Origin: Iris pallida
Lineage: Eukaryota > Streptophyta > Magnoliopsida > Asparagales > Iridaceae
Direction of reading: 5' to 3'
Assembly (NCBI GenBank): GCA_029216955.1
Contig: JANAVB010016199.1
Location: forward strand, 12,332,214-12,396,213
Length of the DNA stretch: 64,000 nt
Shown here: piece after piece, positions 1-10,946 of the stretch
Numbering within the stretch: the stretch's first letter is position 1
Layout: each line of letters starts with the position of its first letter
The notes under the pieces: generated by a model
Told to the model about the DNA's origin: nothing
Database searches by the model: none
The model's input: only the letters and a program-made list of their open reading frames with translations
Made by a program: the position numbers and the translations under genes

Positions 1-1
1 G

Positions 2-1912
2 GCAGAAGGAGCAGCAACTCCTCCCGCTACGGACGCACCCCCCGCCCTTCCTCCTGGCGACGGGTTGGCCACCCCCACCACGGCCCAGCAACCCCTCACC
101 GCGGCCGCAGCTCCCTCCTCTGTAGACGTGGCTCCCGAGGCGAGTTCGAAGTCCAGTTTTGAAGAATCTCCTCCAGTGCACGACAACTCCCTAACTACAC
201 CACCGACTTCCTCTATGGGCTCTTTGTCTTCATCAAAGAGCGGGTACTCTTCAACTGTGAGCAGACCAATTCGGTTCCGGTCACTTGAGGAGGTCTACGG
301 CGAGACCGAAGAAATAGACTTGCAGCAGGAAGAGGCTGGGCTTTGCCTTTTTGCAGCAGGGGAGCCAGCAACGTTCGAGGAGGCCAAAGACGATCCAAGC
401 TGAAGAAGAGCTATGGAGGAGGAGTTAGCCTCGATTCGGGATAATGATACTTGGGAAATCACCAATCTCCCAAGTGGTCAAAAATCCATCGGATTGAAGT
501 GGGTATTCAAGACGAAGCAAGATCCGGATGGCAATATTTTGAAGCATAAAGCTCGGCTCGTGGCGAAGGGCTATGTGCAGAGACAAGGGGTTGACTTCAA
601 CGAGGTGTTTGCACCGGTGGCGAGATTAGAAACCGTCCGACTACTCATTGCTTTAGCAGCGGAGGAGGGATGGGACATCCATCACATGGATGTCAAATCG
701 GCATTCTTGAATGGCGATCTGGAAGAGGAGGTATATGTCTCTCAACCCCCAGGTTTTGGCATTACTGGACAAGAGCACAAGGTGTTGAAGCTCAAGAAGG
801 CATTGTATGGTCTTCGACAAGCCCCGCGGGCTTGGAATTTCAAGCTCGATCAGAGCCTATCCTCATTAGGCTTTGAAAGAAGTCCGACTGAACACGCCGT
901 CTACAAGAAAGTTGTGGGGAACTCCAACCTGCTGGTTGGAGTCTATGTTGATGATCTCATTATCACCAGGTCAAGCAGCGTGGAAGTTGAAAAGTTCAAA
1001 ACTCAGATGAAGGAGCTCTTCAGCATGAGTGATCTTGGATTGCTCACCTACTACTTGGGGATAGAGGTATCCCAAACACCTCAGGTAATTACCCTTTGTC
1101 AGTCTTCGTATACATTAAAAATTCTTCAGAAGTATGGGATGTAAGACTGCAACCCTAGTCAAGCTCCGATGGAACCAAGGCTCAAGTTGAGCAAGACGGG
1201 CGATTATCCTTTGGTGGACCCTACGGAGTATAGGAGCGCAATAGGATGCTTGAGATACTTGGTGAATACGCGTCCGGATATTGCATATGCCGTAGGGATA
1301 GCAAGCAGGTTCATGGAGATGCCCAACACCCAGCATCTTGCGGTGGTAAAGCATATCTTGCGGTGTTTAAAGGGCACAAGCCAGTTTGGACTTTGCTATG
1401 AAAGGAATGCTCGTGGAGGACAAAAGCTAATTGGCTACTGCGACAGTGATCATGGAGGGAGTGTTGATGACAGGAAGAGTACTACGGGAGTTGCGTACTT
1501 CCTAGGTCGGAACATCATCACTTGGATGTCGCAGAAGCAACGGGTTGTAGCCTTATCTTCTTGCGAGGCCGAATACATATCAGCTTCGATTGCGGCACAG
1601 CAAGGAGTATGGTTACTCAACCTACTTGATGATATTCGGAAGCGGATTAGGTGCAAGGCAACTCTTATGATTGACAACAAGTCAGCCATTGCACTAACAA
1701 AGAACCCCGTGTATCATGATCGTTCAAAGCATATTGATACTCGCTACCATTACATTAGGGACTGCGTGGAGCGTGGGATGATCGAGGTCGAATATGTACA
1801 CACTAACGACCAACTTGACATACTCACCAAAGCACTTGCAAGGAACAAGTTCGTTGAAATGCGGGAGCGACTTCGAGTGCGGGATGTGAAAGACAAACTA
1901 ATTAGGGGTTGA
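2..1912 (+). pseudogene. copia Pol polyprotein fragment: integrase tail, RT, RNase H
   Basis: One reading frame runs from the window edge to the stop at 1910-1912, broken by only two stops. One at 401-403 stands where a Trp is expected just before the RT core (TGG to TGA). One at 1142-1144 follows KYGM. The N-terminal 130 or so residues are Pro/Ala/Ser-rich, as in copia integrase-RT linkers. RT landmarks in order are [40 protein letters not shown] and the catalytic YVDD near 950. RNase H shows YCDSDHGG, KSTTG, SSCEAEY, IDNKSAI and the terminal DILTKAL. The enzyme copies element RNA into DNA in virus-like particles. With few lesions, this is among the better preserved coding regions in the window, but it cannot make the full protein without readthrough. 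Confidence 0.92.
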
Positions 1913-1913
1913 T

Positions 1914-2129
1914 TGTTAATAATTAGTTGTCATTTTCCTTTCTTAGTTTTTGGTAAGTCATTAAAGTCCTTAATGATCTTTCCTTTCTTTAGAATTTTGT
2001 ATCTGGTCTTTATTCTAGCACTTTGTATTCCTATTAATATGGGATCTCTGCCTTGAGAAAAGCAATGAACAAGAAATTAGAGTCTTCTTCCAATATACAC
2101 TTGTGCGGTGTCTTTAGAGAATTCTAACA
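1914..2129 (+). repeat. copia 3' LTR (about 216 bp)
   Basis: It starts TGTTAATAATTAG one base after the pol stop codon and ends ATTCTAACA, giving a perfect 5-bp terminal inverted repeat TGTTA/TAACA. A purine stretch just upstream (AATTAGGGGTTGA) overlaps the last codons and serves as polypurine tract. The 5' LTR is outside the window, so the borders rest on the termini and the position after pol. Confidence 0.8.
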
Positions 2130-2130
2130 G

Positions 2131-2185
2131 GTGAGGCATGCGGCCTGAGTGGTTAGTAGTTCGAATCCCAGTGGGAGCGAATCCA
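2131..2185 (+). other. tRNA/SINE-like fragment
   Basis: A short stretch carries a box-A-like run (GGCCTGAGTGG) and a box-B-like run (AGTTCGAATCCC) followed by GTGGGAGCGAATCC. The boxes are only about 10 bases apart, too close for an intact tRNA, so this looks like an internally deleted tRNA-derived SINE. No cloverleaf can be drawn. Confidence 0.3.
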
Positions 2186-2202
2186 TAAACTAATTACCTT
2201 CT

Positions 2203-2206
<4 letters not shown>

Positions 2207-2272
<66 letters not shown>
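2207..2272. repeat. compound microsatellite (AT)n(AG)n
   Basis: About 34 bases of AT dinucleotides are followed directly by about 31 bases of AG dinucleotides. Confidence 0.95.
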
Positions 2273-2273
<1 letters not shown>

Positions 2274-3183
2274 TAGCCTCTCATTATTCTCTACCCGATG
2301 TGGGACTAAATGACTACAGAATATATGTGCCCTACAGCATTATTTGATGTCCCATTTATGTTGAAAGCACTGAACTAATCTCTAGGAGATTCATCTGGAC
2401 TGGCAACATTATTATCTTCTAAAGTACCTTACCTCTCTGCCAAGATAATAGTATCAGAATTCATCTTTTAGAGGCCGAATTAGCAACCTATGCAGTGTAG
2501 GAGTCCTGTTAAGTTGCACACTGTGGTGGACATAGCTTCATCTTGATTATAATAGGCACCTCTTGTATGATACTCTCTTAGCCCACATCAACTCTTTTTA
2601 TAATTTCTTGTAATTCTAAACTGCATGCTTCCAAAAGTTAAATTTATTTTCTCCTAATTTTGACAAATAATTCTTTCAGACCTTATCAACTTGTGAATCA
2701 AATTTCTGAAAGTTTTGGACAATAGACACAATGCTTTGCTGCTATGACCTGTTAATTATGAAATCTTGTAGTCAAGTTTGATCTTCTTCCGTTTTAACTT
2801 TTTAGTCGAGTTATTCCCAGACATATATTAGGTACTGCAAGTCGTCGAATAAAAGTCATGTGGCTTCCCTAACAAAAATTAATTTGTAAGCCTTTTAAGG
2901 TGAAATTATTGCCAGTAACAGCAAAAAAGCATGTATCCTAAATATTTGGATCAGCTACTTGAATACTCTACTAATCATTTTCTTCATATCAGGAGATCTC
3001 TCTTTCTAACATTAACTACTGTCACACCCTTCTTCACTGCCTACTTGACACACTTGCTACATTGAGGATAGTTCAGACCATTAACATCTTCTGCTCACCT
3101 TTCTGACTCATGTTTGGTTTATGTGGTCAATCACTTAAAAATTATCTTTCGATGACATTTGTAAGTATAACTGGTGATACACT
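2273..3183. other. AT-rich non-coding stretch, probable ATG2 intron
   Basis: No ORF, transposon domain or RNA gene is visible. It lies directly upstream of an exon with a good splice acceptor and has the T-rich, stop-filled look of a plant intron. It could equally be intergenic DNA if the ATG2 exons are a detached fragment. No earlier ATG2 exon was recognised here. Confidence 0.4.
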
Positions 3184-3316
3184 GCCTGACGCCTGTCCTA
3201 CCAAGTCCATCACTTAGACTTTGATAGGCCTGCAAAGAGACAATACCAGCCTGACGCCTGTTGGTATTGTCTCTTTGCAGGCCTATCAGAGTCTAAGTGA
3301 TGGACTTGGTAGGACA
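3184..3316. repeat. fold-back inverted duplication over a splice acceptor
   Basis: Bases 3194-3248 are the reverse complement of 3262-3316, with 54 of 55 positions pairing by eye. The 13-bp spacer at 3249-3261 (GCCTGACGCCTGT) is repeated directly at 3184-3196, just left of the inverted copy. The right arm holds the intron end and first codons of the ATG2 exon. The arrangement is what template switching during repair would leave. Confidence 0.93.
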
Positions 3317-3670
3317 GCTTCTGCTCTAATTGGCACCCCTCTTAAAGCTTACCAGCGAGGTGCTGGTGCTGGAGCGGCTCTGGCAACTTCTGTCCGAGGT
3401 GCTCCTGCTGCCGTTGTTGCTCCTGTCACAGCTTCTGCTCGAGCTGTCCATTGCACCCTTCTTGGAATGAGAAACAGGTAACTAGAATTCTCTCTTGAAA
3501 AGTAATATAGCTCGTTCTGGGGCTTCTACCAAGGGTGATTCTACCTAGGGGAAGAACACAATGCTATCGTCAACTGCTGTTAAAATGTTTACATCTATGT
3601 TCTCTACTGCAGCCTAGATCCTGATCGCAAAAAAGAATCGATGGAGAAATATCGTGGCCCCTCTCGGTGA
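3281..3670 (+). CDS. ATG2: ATG2 C-terminal coding exons (partial)
   Basis: Two exons can be read. Exon A, 3281-3477, follows the acceptor CTCTTTGCAG and ends at donor AACAG|GTAAC. Exon B, 3613-3670, follows the acceptor CTACTGCAG and ends in TGA. Splicing across 3478-3612 makes an AGC codon and one uninterrupted frame of about 84 residues. Its motifs [37 protein letters not shown] and [12 protein letters not shown] match my knowledge of the conserved C-terminus of plant ATG2, a lipid-transfer protein that works with ATG18 at the growing autophagosome membrane. No frameshift or stop is present in these exons. The remaining roughly 1,800 residues are not in the window, so this may be the end of a real gene split by transposons or a stranded gene fragment. 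The acceptor of exon A lies inside a 55-bp inverted duplication. Confidence 0.8.
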
Positions 3671-3722
3671 TAGGGACACCTCGGAGAAATATTCTGGCCC
3701 CTCACGGTGATAGGGACACCTC
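3643..3722 (+). repeat. 40-bp tandem duplication over the ATG2 stop
   Basis: Bases 3643-3682 and 3683-3722 are near-identical adjacent copies. Each contains GGTGATAGGGACACCTC; they differ at only three or so positions. The first copy holds the last codons and the stop, so the second copy is extra 3' UTR and does not change the protein. Confidence 0.9.
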
Positions 3723-4754
3723 GGAAGTTCGCGACCGTTTTCTATTTGCCATTATGAAGATTCTTTTGATCAATCTTTTTTTTTGATGATTTGGGATCGT
3801 AATTAGTATCTTAGCAGAATTGACAACCATGTACATACAGCGTAAGGAATTCTGCTAGCAGATGGCACGCTTATCTATTATTGTTAGCAAATTGATTTCT
3901 CACCGTACAAAATCCGATAACTAATTCCTATGCTGTTTGGTTGATGCAGGTGTATAAATTTAGGAGCTATTTAAAGTAAGATTATTTGGGATTTGCACGA
4001 CGGCACGAAAAAGCCTTGTACAGATTGCTGTAAATAGGTAGCAGCTACCGGTGCCTTGTGATACTAATACACAGCTGCATCCTCGCCCGTACTAATTGTG
4101 AATTCTTGACTTGTTTCCCTTTTATCCCTTGAAGTGAAAATTAAGTCCTCGGCAACTAAAAATTTGCTAGTTGCTCGACTTTGAACATTTTTGCTGTTTT
4201 TCTTTCTTTCTTGAGTAGATCAACAAATTCTTTGTTGGGGTTGGAGTTGAGTTGTAAATTGTAATGATAATGTAAATAGGAAATGGTTTTGATGTTAGTC
4301 CTTTTTCTATTGTATATAGCATATGTACAAAACTTTAGTGCTAGCTAATAGGTTTTGCTCAAGGGGAGAATTGGATTTTATCTTGCAGTTTCCGGTGGAG
4401 TGAAAGTCAACTTGCAGTTTCCGGTGGCAGATGGCTGTTAGATAGCTACTGTGTACCAATAACTACAAGTTGCACGTGCATGGTACTAAGCTCAAACCCA
4501 AAGCAAAGCATGCCTCCTTTTCCTCGAGTCTTTTTTTTTTTTTTTTTTCTTTTTTTCTTTTTTCTGGAGGCTAGTGTGTATCTAGTCTTTTATTTTTTTA
4601 TTTTTTGGTACCTAGTCTGTTCATTCACATTTGGGGTTAAAGAACTATCTTTACTGTAAAACCACGTGTACAAACTTTAGTTGACCCACTCCATTGACTT
4701 TGGATTCTATGTTCATTAATGAGGTCAACATGCTTTAAACATTGTAGACAATTC
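3723..4754 (+). other. probable ATG2 3' UTR and downstream DNA
   Basis: No ORF is supported. A T-rich stretch ending TTGATGCAG at about 3949 could be the acceptor of a 3' UTR intron. TGTAAAT near 4269 is a plausible plant near-upstream poly(A) element. A 17-bp sequence (CTTGCAGTTTCCGGTGG) occurs twice near 4384 and 4410, and a pyrimidine-rich tract fills 4530-4565. The five bases 4750-4754 (AATTC) would be the left target site of the SIRE-like element that starts at 4755. Confidence 0.35.
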
Positions 4755-5756
4755 TGTAGGAACGTTGAGCACCACTAGAGGGGGTGAATAGAGTGCATGT
4801 GTGCAGCGTAAAGATAATCACCAAATAAAAATATTATATACAGTGGTATATACTGGACAGATGCTAGCAGACTATAAAATTAAATGTATAAAGTAAAGAG
4901 TATCAGAAAAGCAAACTCATGACAACGATATATACTGGTATCCCTCTGAGAGGACTAGTTCAGCCTCGAGTACTCTTGCTCGATGTTAATCTACTATGGT
5001 ACAAGATTTAAACCGAGCGCTTGCAACTCCTTACAACACAAGTTTTCGTTCGAAGGACTCGAAACTTCAAATGAGGCAAACTTTGAAAACTGGAACCTTT
5101 TCGGAAAGTCTTCTTTACAACTCGAACCAAATTCTAGATTGAATCTGAAAGACATTTGACTTGGCTAGGAGTTGTTAAAGGCTAAATATGCAAGTATAGA
5201 GCTCTGGAATGCTTTTGAATAGATAGAGAAGAGAAAAAATGATTGAGTGATTTGGAATGGGAACATCTTCTCTATTTATTGCATTTTTGTGGGCAGAACT
5301 CGACATGAGTTTGGGTCCACATATTTCGTAATTTGAAATTTGATTTCAGATCTTCAGGAAGACTAAAACGATCAGGAACTAACTTGGCCGAACTCGGATC
5401 GAACTCGGTTAGAGTTCTTTCATGAAGATTTGCTCATTGTTGTTGGACTTTTTGTTTATTGGGTATAGGCTTAGTATGGAATGTGGGGTAGATATGTAGG
5501 CTATTTGGAAAGTGGAGTTCAGTAGAATAGCCAGTTGCCAATCCGATCAACCTCATATTTTTCTAGACTCAATAAAATAAAAAATACAGAATAAAATGTA
5601 AAAATGTCTTAATCAGCATCTGAAGATTTTGTACGATGAAGACGACGAGTGAAAGCACGTTGGAAGTAGACGTTCTGTTTTTATACCTATAGTTGTGTAT
5701 TATTTGCGTATCGACCAAAGTCTATATTGATTATCAAAATTAGGTCTGACTATGAC
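4755..5756 (-). repeat. SIRE-like 3' LTR, main part
   Basis: Starts TGTAGGAACGTTGAGCACC; with the 13 bases at 13104-13116 it forms an LTR of about 1,015 bp. On the minus strand it begins TGTTGGCCCATTGG and ends CGTTCCTACA. The run near its left end that reads, on the minus strand, CACCCCCTCTAGTGGTGC is a hallmark of SIRE-type LTR ends. AATAAATAGAG on the minus strand near 5275 is a possible TATA box. The element inserted at 5757 duplicated ATGAC. Confidence 0.8.
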
Positions 5757-7912
5757 TGTCATGCCCCGGTTCTGCAAAATTGATCGTCCTCGCTAAGGTG
5801 TGATGTCACGTGAGCCTAGGTTGCGCTCACGTAAGACGGGTTCCATAACGGCCGATTACAGCAGCTTGCGACGGGGTCGTCGCGCAGAAGTCCTAAGCAG
5901 AGAAGTTGAATAACACGAAGACATGTACAAATGATACGCTTCATTGATATTGAAATAAGATTACAAGGGCGCGAAGCCAAGATTACAAGTCGCTCAAACT
6001 CGCTTTCTCTCTGATTACAATCACTCGGCTATCCTTCAAAATACAAGTCACTCTGCTCTCTCTCATCTTTCAATACAATTTAACGAGCCAACGGATGCTT
6101 CAGAAGACGATGTCCATACATTATGTCTCGTATAGGTAAAGTCTTCCATGCGGCTGCACACCTCGAAATGCTAAGGAACTCCATGCCTTAGCATGTCCAA
6201 GCGAGCCTCGCCTCGCCTCGACGAGTAAGTACCTGTAACCTGCGCATAAAAACTGTTGGGTGGTCAGTACACAGCCGTACTGGTGGTGTGAGCCCCTTGT
6301 CCACCCATACAAAACCAATACGTTCATTTAATGTGTGCACTTATTCATTTTGATTGTCTTTCTATTCTTGCCTTAGGATCAATTTTAGGACATAGACTCC
6401 TGGCCTATTTTGTGTCTCTAGACCAACACCGTACCTTGTACCAATAACTTATCTTTATGCCTCTAGACCATTTTCGTGCCAACAACATCAACGTATCGAC
6501 TCGTGCTTGGCTTTCGGCTCATACTCTGAGACGCAACAACATGGTCGTGCCATAAGCTCTGTTCGTGCTTCAACATCGAGGTCGTGCCTCACAACTCAAC
6601 ATGACTTAACTAAACTTGCCTTCTGGCCTTACCTAATTTAACTCAAATGACTCAATCTCAACTTATGCAACTCTATGTCAACGACTCAGTACTTGACACC
6701 ACATCTCGTGTCGAAATATGTGTCTTTACTATAGCCAAATCTTAGGCTCCAAAGTGGTGTTACAACCGTGCATATCTTCTTGACTCAATTCGTGCTGTGC
6801 TTGCACTTTATTTGATTCGACTGACACCGTGCATAAGGATTGCCACTCAGCACACCAACTTATCTATATGAAAGGTCACTGGCAATTCAAGCCATCTTGG
6901 ATATGTAGGTACTGAAGACGAGACCCTTGCAGCCAAGGGTAGCTAGTCCTGCTAAAGTCCTCGAATCACTGCGATGTGTTCTTGCCTAACTACCTTGCTA
7001 CCCTCCTAGGCCGAAACGGTCTTATGGCCCCAGGCTACCGAATTGAGGATGTGAAACCTTGTGCACAAGTTATCCATGACCATGCACCTACGAGAACGTT
7101 TAGACTCCACGTAAATGCATGGCCTAACCGACAGTACAACCTACTTCCTTTGCTTCACTTCTTTACTCTGTATACTTCTTTGTAAAGCCCAAACTAGGGA
7201 TTGCCTCGGTGACTGGCCTACAATCCTGATATATTTTTTAGTATTTTCATACCCTCTTTGACTCAAACTCAGGAATGACCAATTGATAGTCTTCCAATAT
7301 AACTTGAACCAACCGTATCCATTACATTACCACGATCGTGCCATAAACCATGTGATACAACTTAGGCCGTAGAACGAGCAAAAGGTATGCCAAGCCTTGC
7401 GATCATGGGAACGTGCATTAAGATTGTGAGACGGTTTTCCTATACCAAACAGTGGGACAGTGGAACGGTGGAACATTGTATACTTTACCAAGCATCTATA
7501 CCGTACGATGCCCATGGCTATGCTAAGTCAATAGCCTTGTGGCAACATGGATCAACTTCCCCTTCTCCCAAGCCACGGGATGAAGGACCGAGTGTCAATT
7601 TGAAAACATGTTGTGCAACATTTCTAAGCCAACCGTATGACCTTTCTATATTCTAACTCAACCCGACCCAATGTGGGATTATTCCCTTAGCTATATGGAT
7701 TCATTTCTTTTATTATCAAGCCTAATTTGTGAATTTGAAAACTTTTAGTTATTAGTGTGAAGGCCAAGCTGAGGCAAGCTCACCGAAGCCACCCACCTAA
7801 GCGAGGAGTTGCCACGACCGAGAGGGACTTCAAGCAAGCCGTTGCATGGCTAAGTCCAAACGTCGTTGCGTTTTGATTCCTCCGGTTGAACTGAGCGGGA
7901 CTGGGCATTACA
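5757..7912 (-). repeat. 3' LTR of the LARD-like element
   Basis: Aligns by eye along its whole length with 10947-13098, with scattered substitutions and small indels. It begins TGTCATGCCCC and ends GGGCATTACA on the plus strand. Small ORFs inside (for example 7387-7656) are not conserved intact in the partner LTR and are not called as genes. The sequence bordering its right side is not a strong antisense polypurine tract. Confidence 0.93.
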
Positions 7913-10900
7913 TAATATACCACTCAGAATAAGTCTCGTGCTCGAGACTTCCTAAGTGCAAGTCATCCTACCGTTCTTTAATCCATACAGTGTGCATGTC
8001 TTAGGTAATTTCCATCGAACGACTCTATCCTTTGATGGCACCGAACTAAACTCAAGTATCTTTCTAAGTTTCGTGTCACATGCGCTTGGCCAATTTTATT
8101 GAATGACTCTACCACTCATTTCGAGTTGACGATACTCACTCAGTCATTGTGTTCCTATGACTTGGTCGCTATCACGCCATGGCGTGGGACTATAACGGTC
8201 ACATGAGGTATATGTTATAAATTATCATACACAAGGGTCTTAGGCTGAAGCTAACTTACTCATCCATGCACATCTCAATATATACACTTGCAACTGCATT
8301 TGAATTCAGCATATCGCTGAGTCTGGATCGTGCATATATTTAAGGCATCCCGAATATATACATTTCAACCAAGCTTAACGACAGCGAAGTACGACAAGCT
8401 ACTCGTGATAATTTCAAATTTTCGGTCGTTCTACTAACTCGACTAAAATCGAACTCCAGTTCATTTCATATTCGTCTATCTCGATCCTCGAGATTACACG
8501 ATTCATTTCTCAAGCGTTCTCGTCTTACGAAATCAATGCATTACTTCTAGTGGAGTCGACCAAAATCTAAGTAATTCCAGTCCGATTCAAGACTAAGCAT
8601 TGTACTACCATCAAGTACGTCTTCCAAGCAATAATTTAATTCATTATCCCAACTTTACTTGTGCATCACTGAATTCTATCATTCTCTACGTTCATGTCTG
8701 ATATCAATGTTGCTAGCGCACACTCCTAGTTCCAAGTCCTAACTCTATGTTTTGTTGCCCCAGATCTATCGTCCACCCGAACGATACTCTAAAGTCGGTC
8801 ACACAGGTTCAGTCACTCGACACAGGGTTGTCTTTCTATCCGCTAGGTCATCTTACAAGGTCATAGGTACAACTCAAGTTCGCGGTTCATCATGCAAACT
8901 TGTTTTATGATGCTCGCCCCAATCCTAAGGTCATACCATTGTTCGTCCGTACATGATACTCTATCCAAGCTCGCTTCACTCAGATTTCTAAATATTGAGC
9001 CGTGATCATCCTTTTCACATTAAGACATTTGTCGCACGGGGTCCGAGTCCGTTCAGCAAAGCCATCCTATGGTAAGTTCTACTCAACCAAATCTTCGACC
9101 TATCAATATTGTACGTCCAAACTAGAAATTCGTACAGTCTATCTCTTATAAATATATTCGATATAATCCACCTATCCATCATATCCCACTTAAGTACACC
9201 ACGACACGATTTGTCACTAAACCATAATTCTCATACCATATTCCTTAAATTGTTTAACACAATTCATGTATTCGATCACAAGGTCGTCTAGCATAACAAT
9301 TTGCCACATCCCAATCTCTCGCAAGTCCGATTATCCATGCTGGACATGAAATCATCATGCCAACGCTCCCGCGAGATAATTGTCTTCATCGGGACGTAAC
9401 TCTTGATTTGAGTCTAGACTAATTTATTCTCGATATGCACATTGGATCTACTCAATCCTCAAACTTACTTTATCGTCAATCACAAGCCCAAACAATCATC
9501 GAATTTACTTTCGCATCAAACCACAAGTCAAATTAATCTAATTACCATGCCCTGATCTCCCGCAAGTTTGATCATCCCTGCTAGACATGAATCACCATAC
9601 TAGCACTCCCGCAGAATGGTCATCCTAATTCGACGTAACACATGTGCGAGGCTGGAGTTGCGTTCGCACAAGATAAGAATGTCAACGTTGTGGTTATCAT
9701 CGAAAAAATTAAGACACTTTTGTTTTCATCCAAGTAATATATCAATCCATTCATAGACTCCTCGACACGTTTCAACGTCGTCAAGTATGTTTACATAACA
9801 ATTACCTTGCATAATTCGTTTTGTGTTTTAGATAAGTACTATCTTCTGAACCAGATTCAAGATCGCTTGTCCAAAACTCAAGTTTCATTCGACTAAACCG
9901 AAATCGCATGTACGATCCACTAGGTTTCCTCAACCAAGACATCAATTTGTTTCATCGTTCTAAATTGTTATTTAATATCGTTTTCTAATTTGTACTACAC
10001 ATTCACAAATTGTCCGAACGACATCTCATTCGAGACCCCCGAAATCACGACAACTAAGTGTTACTCGTAATAAGGCTTTGCGCGATCACATCGCGTGCTG
10101 ATATACTCGTTGCTACCCCTAAATCCTTAATTTTGCTCAAACAATTTCCAAGATGATCCACACGGTACTCAGGATTCTGCCACTCGACCAATCGTCAAAA
10201 CTCACTCTTATTCCTCTTCGAGGCTATTGCATACACCAGTCAGGGATCAAGTCATCCAATCTAGTCTTCAATCACGTTTACATCATTCGCTCATACATTT
10301 TTCCAATTCGTTCCTCAAAACTCCAGCGTGATCCCTTGCGTCGCCTCGATAATCTAAGTCTTGTATACCTCTATCGATAGTCCATCATGCAAATCATATT
10401 TTTGATTCATACTCCTCGACGTAATTAACCGTTCGAACTATTCCTAAAAATCTAAACACCATTCTCATTGTTCGCCTTACCGTTGGTCTGATAGCGTCTC
10501 TATCGATATACACTCTAAGTCTAACTTATTCTCGTCCGATCGATATTCAATCTCGCTCGCAAACTCGCTGGTCTAGGTGTGCGATACTCGGCACAACTTA
10601 GCCAAAAGGCTGTGTGCATAGCCATCCCATTCAAACTATATTCTGGTCTCGCACACTCATTCACTAGTATCAGCGTAAGGTTATTCTGGTACGCACACCA
10701 CTTGTTAACTTTAGCATGGGTTCCTTTCAACTTAAGTCCGACACAGTTCGGCACAAAAGTCTTCACATATCGAACTCGTTCAACTGAATACTTGCACGAG
10801 CTTTGAAAATACTAGACTTATTGTATGGAACATCCCAAGGGACAACGAGAGAGAGCGTACACCTCTTTTACTCATGAACAAGCTTTCAAAACTGAAAGAA

Positions 10901-10946
10901 TCGACATGAAGTCCAAGGACGTAAAAGCCATGCTCTGATACCATTA
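7913..10946 (-). other. LARD-like element interior, no gag-pol
   Basis: About 3.0 kb without any RT, integrase, RNase H or protease motif in six frames. Small ORFs (up to about 80 codons, such as 10521-10766 on the minus strand) look like chance. A diverged duplication of about 97 bp occurs at 9305-9402 and 9545-9641, sharing CTCCCGC, GACATGAA and GACGTAAC. The function of the interior is unknown; it may provide packaging signals. Confidence 0.7.
10932..10943 (-). promoter_or_regulatory. primer binding site, initiator-Met tRNA
   Basis: The minus strand reads TGGTATCAGAGC three bases after the end of the 5' LTR. This is the standard plant LTR-retrotransposon primer site, complementary to the 3' end of initiator-Met tRNA. 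It fixes the element's orientation. Confidence 0.92.

Larger units (their letters stand above)
1..2129 (+). mobile_element. Ty1/copia LTR retrotransposon, 3' part
   Basis: The window opens inside the polyprotein of a plus-strand copia element and runs through reverse transcriptase and RNase H to a short 3' LTR. The gag, protease and most of the integrase lie upstream of the window. The copia order is clear because RT and RNase H come last. The LTR is only about 216 bp, which fits short-LTR copia lineages such as Ale/Retrofit or Ivana-like, but the lineage is not settled here. The target duplication cannot be confirmed because the 5' end is absent; the five bases after the element are GGTGA. 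Confidence 0.9.

Noticed and set aside
3221..3280. ATG start at 3221 for the ATG2 frame
   Set aside because: This ATG lies in the inverted left arm and spacer of the fold-back duplication; the real exon starts after the acceptor at 3280.
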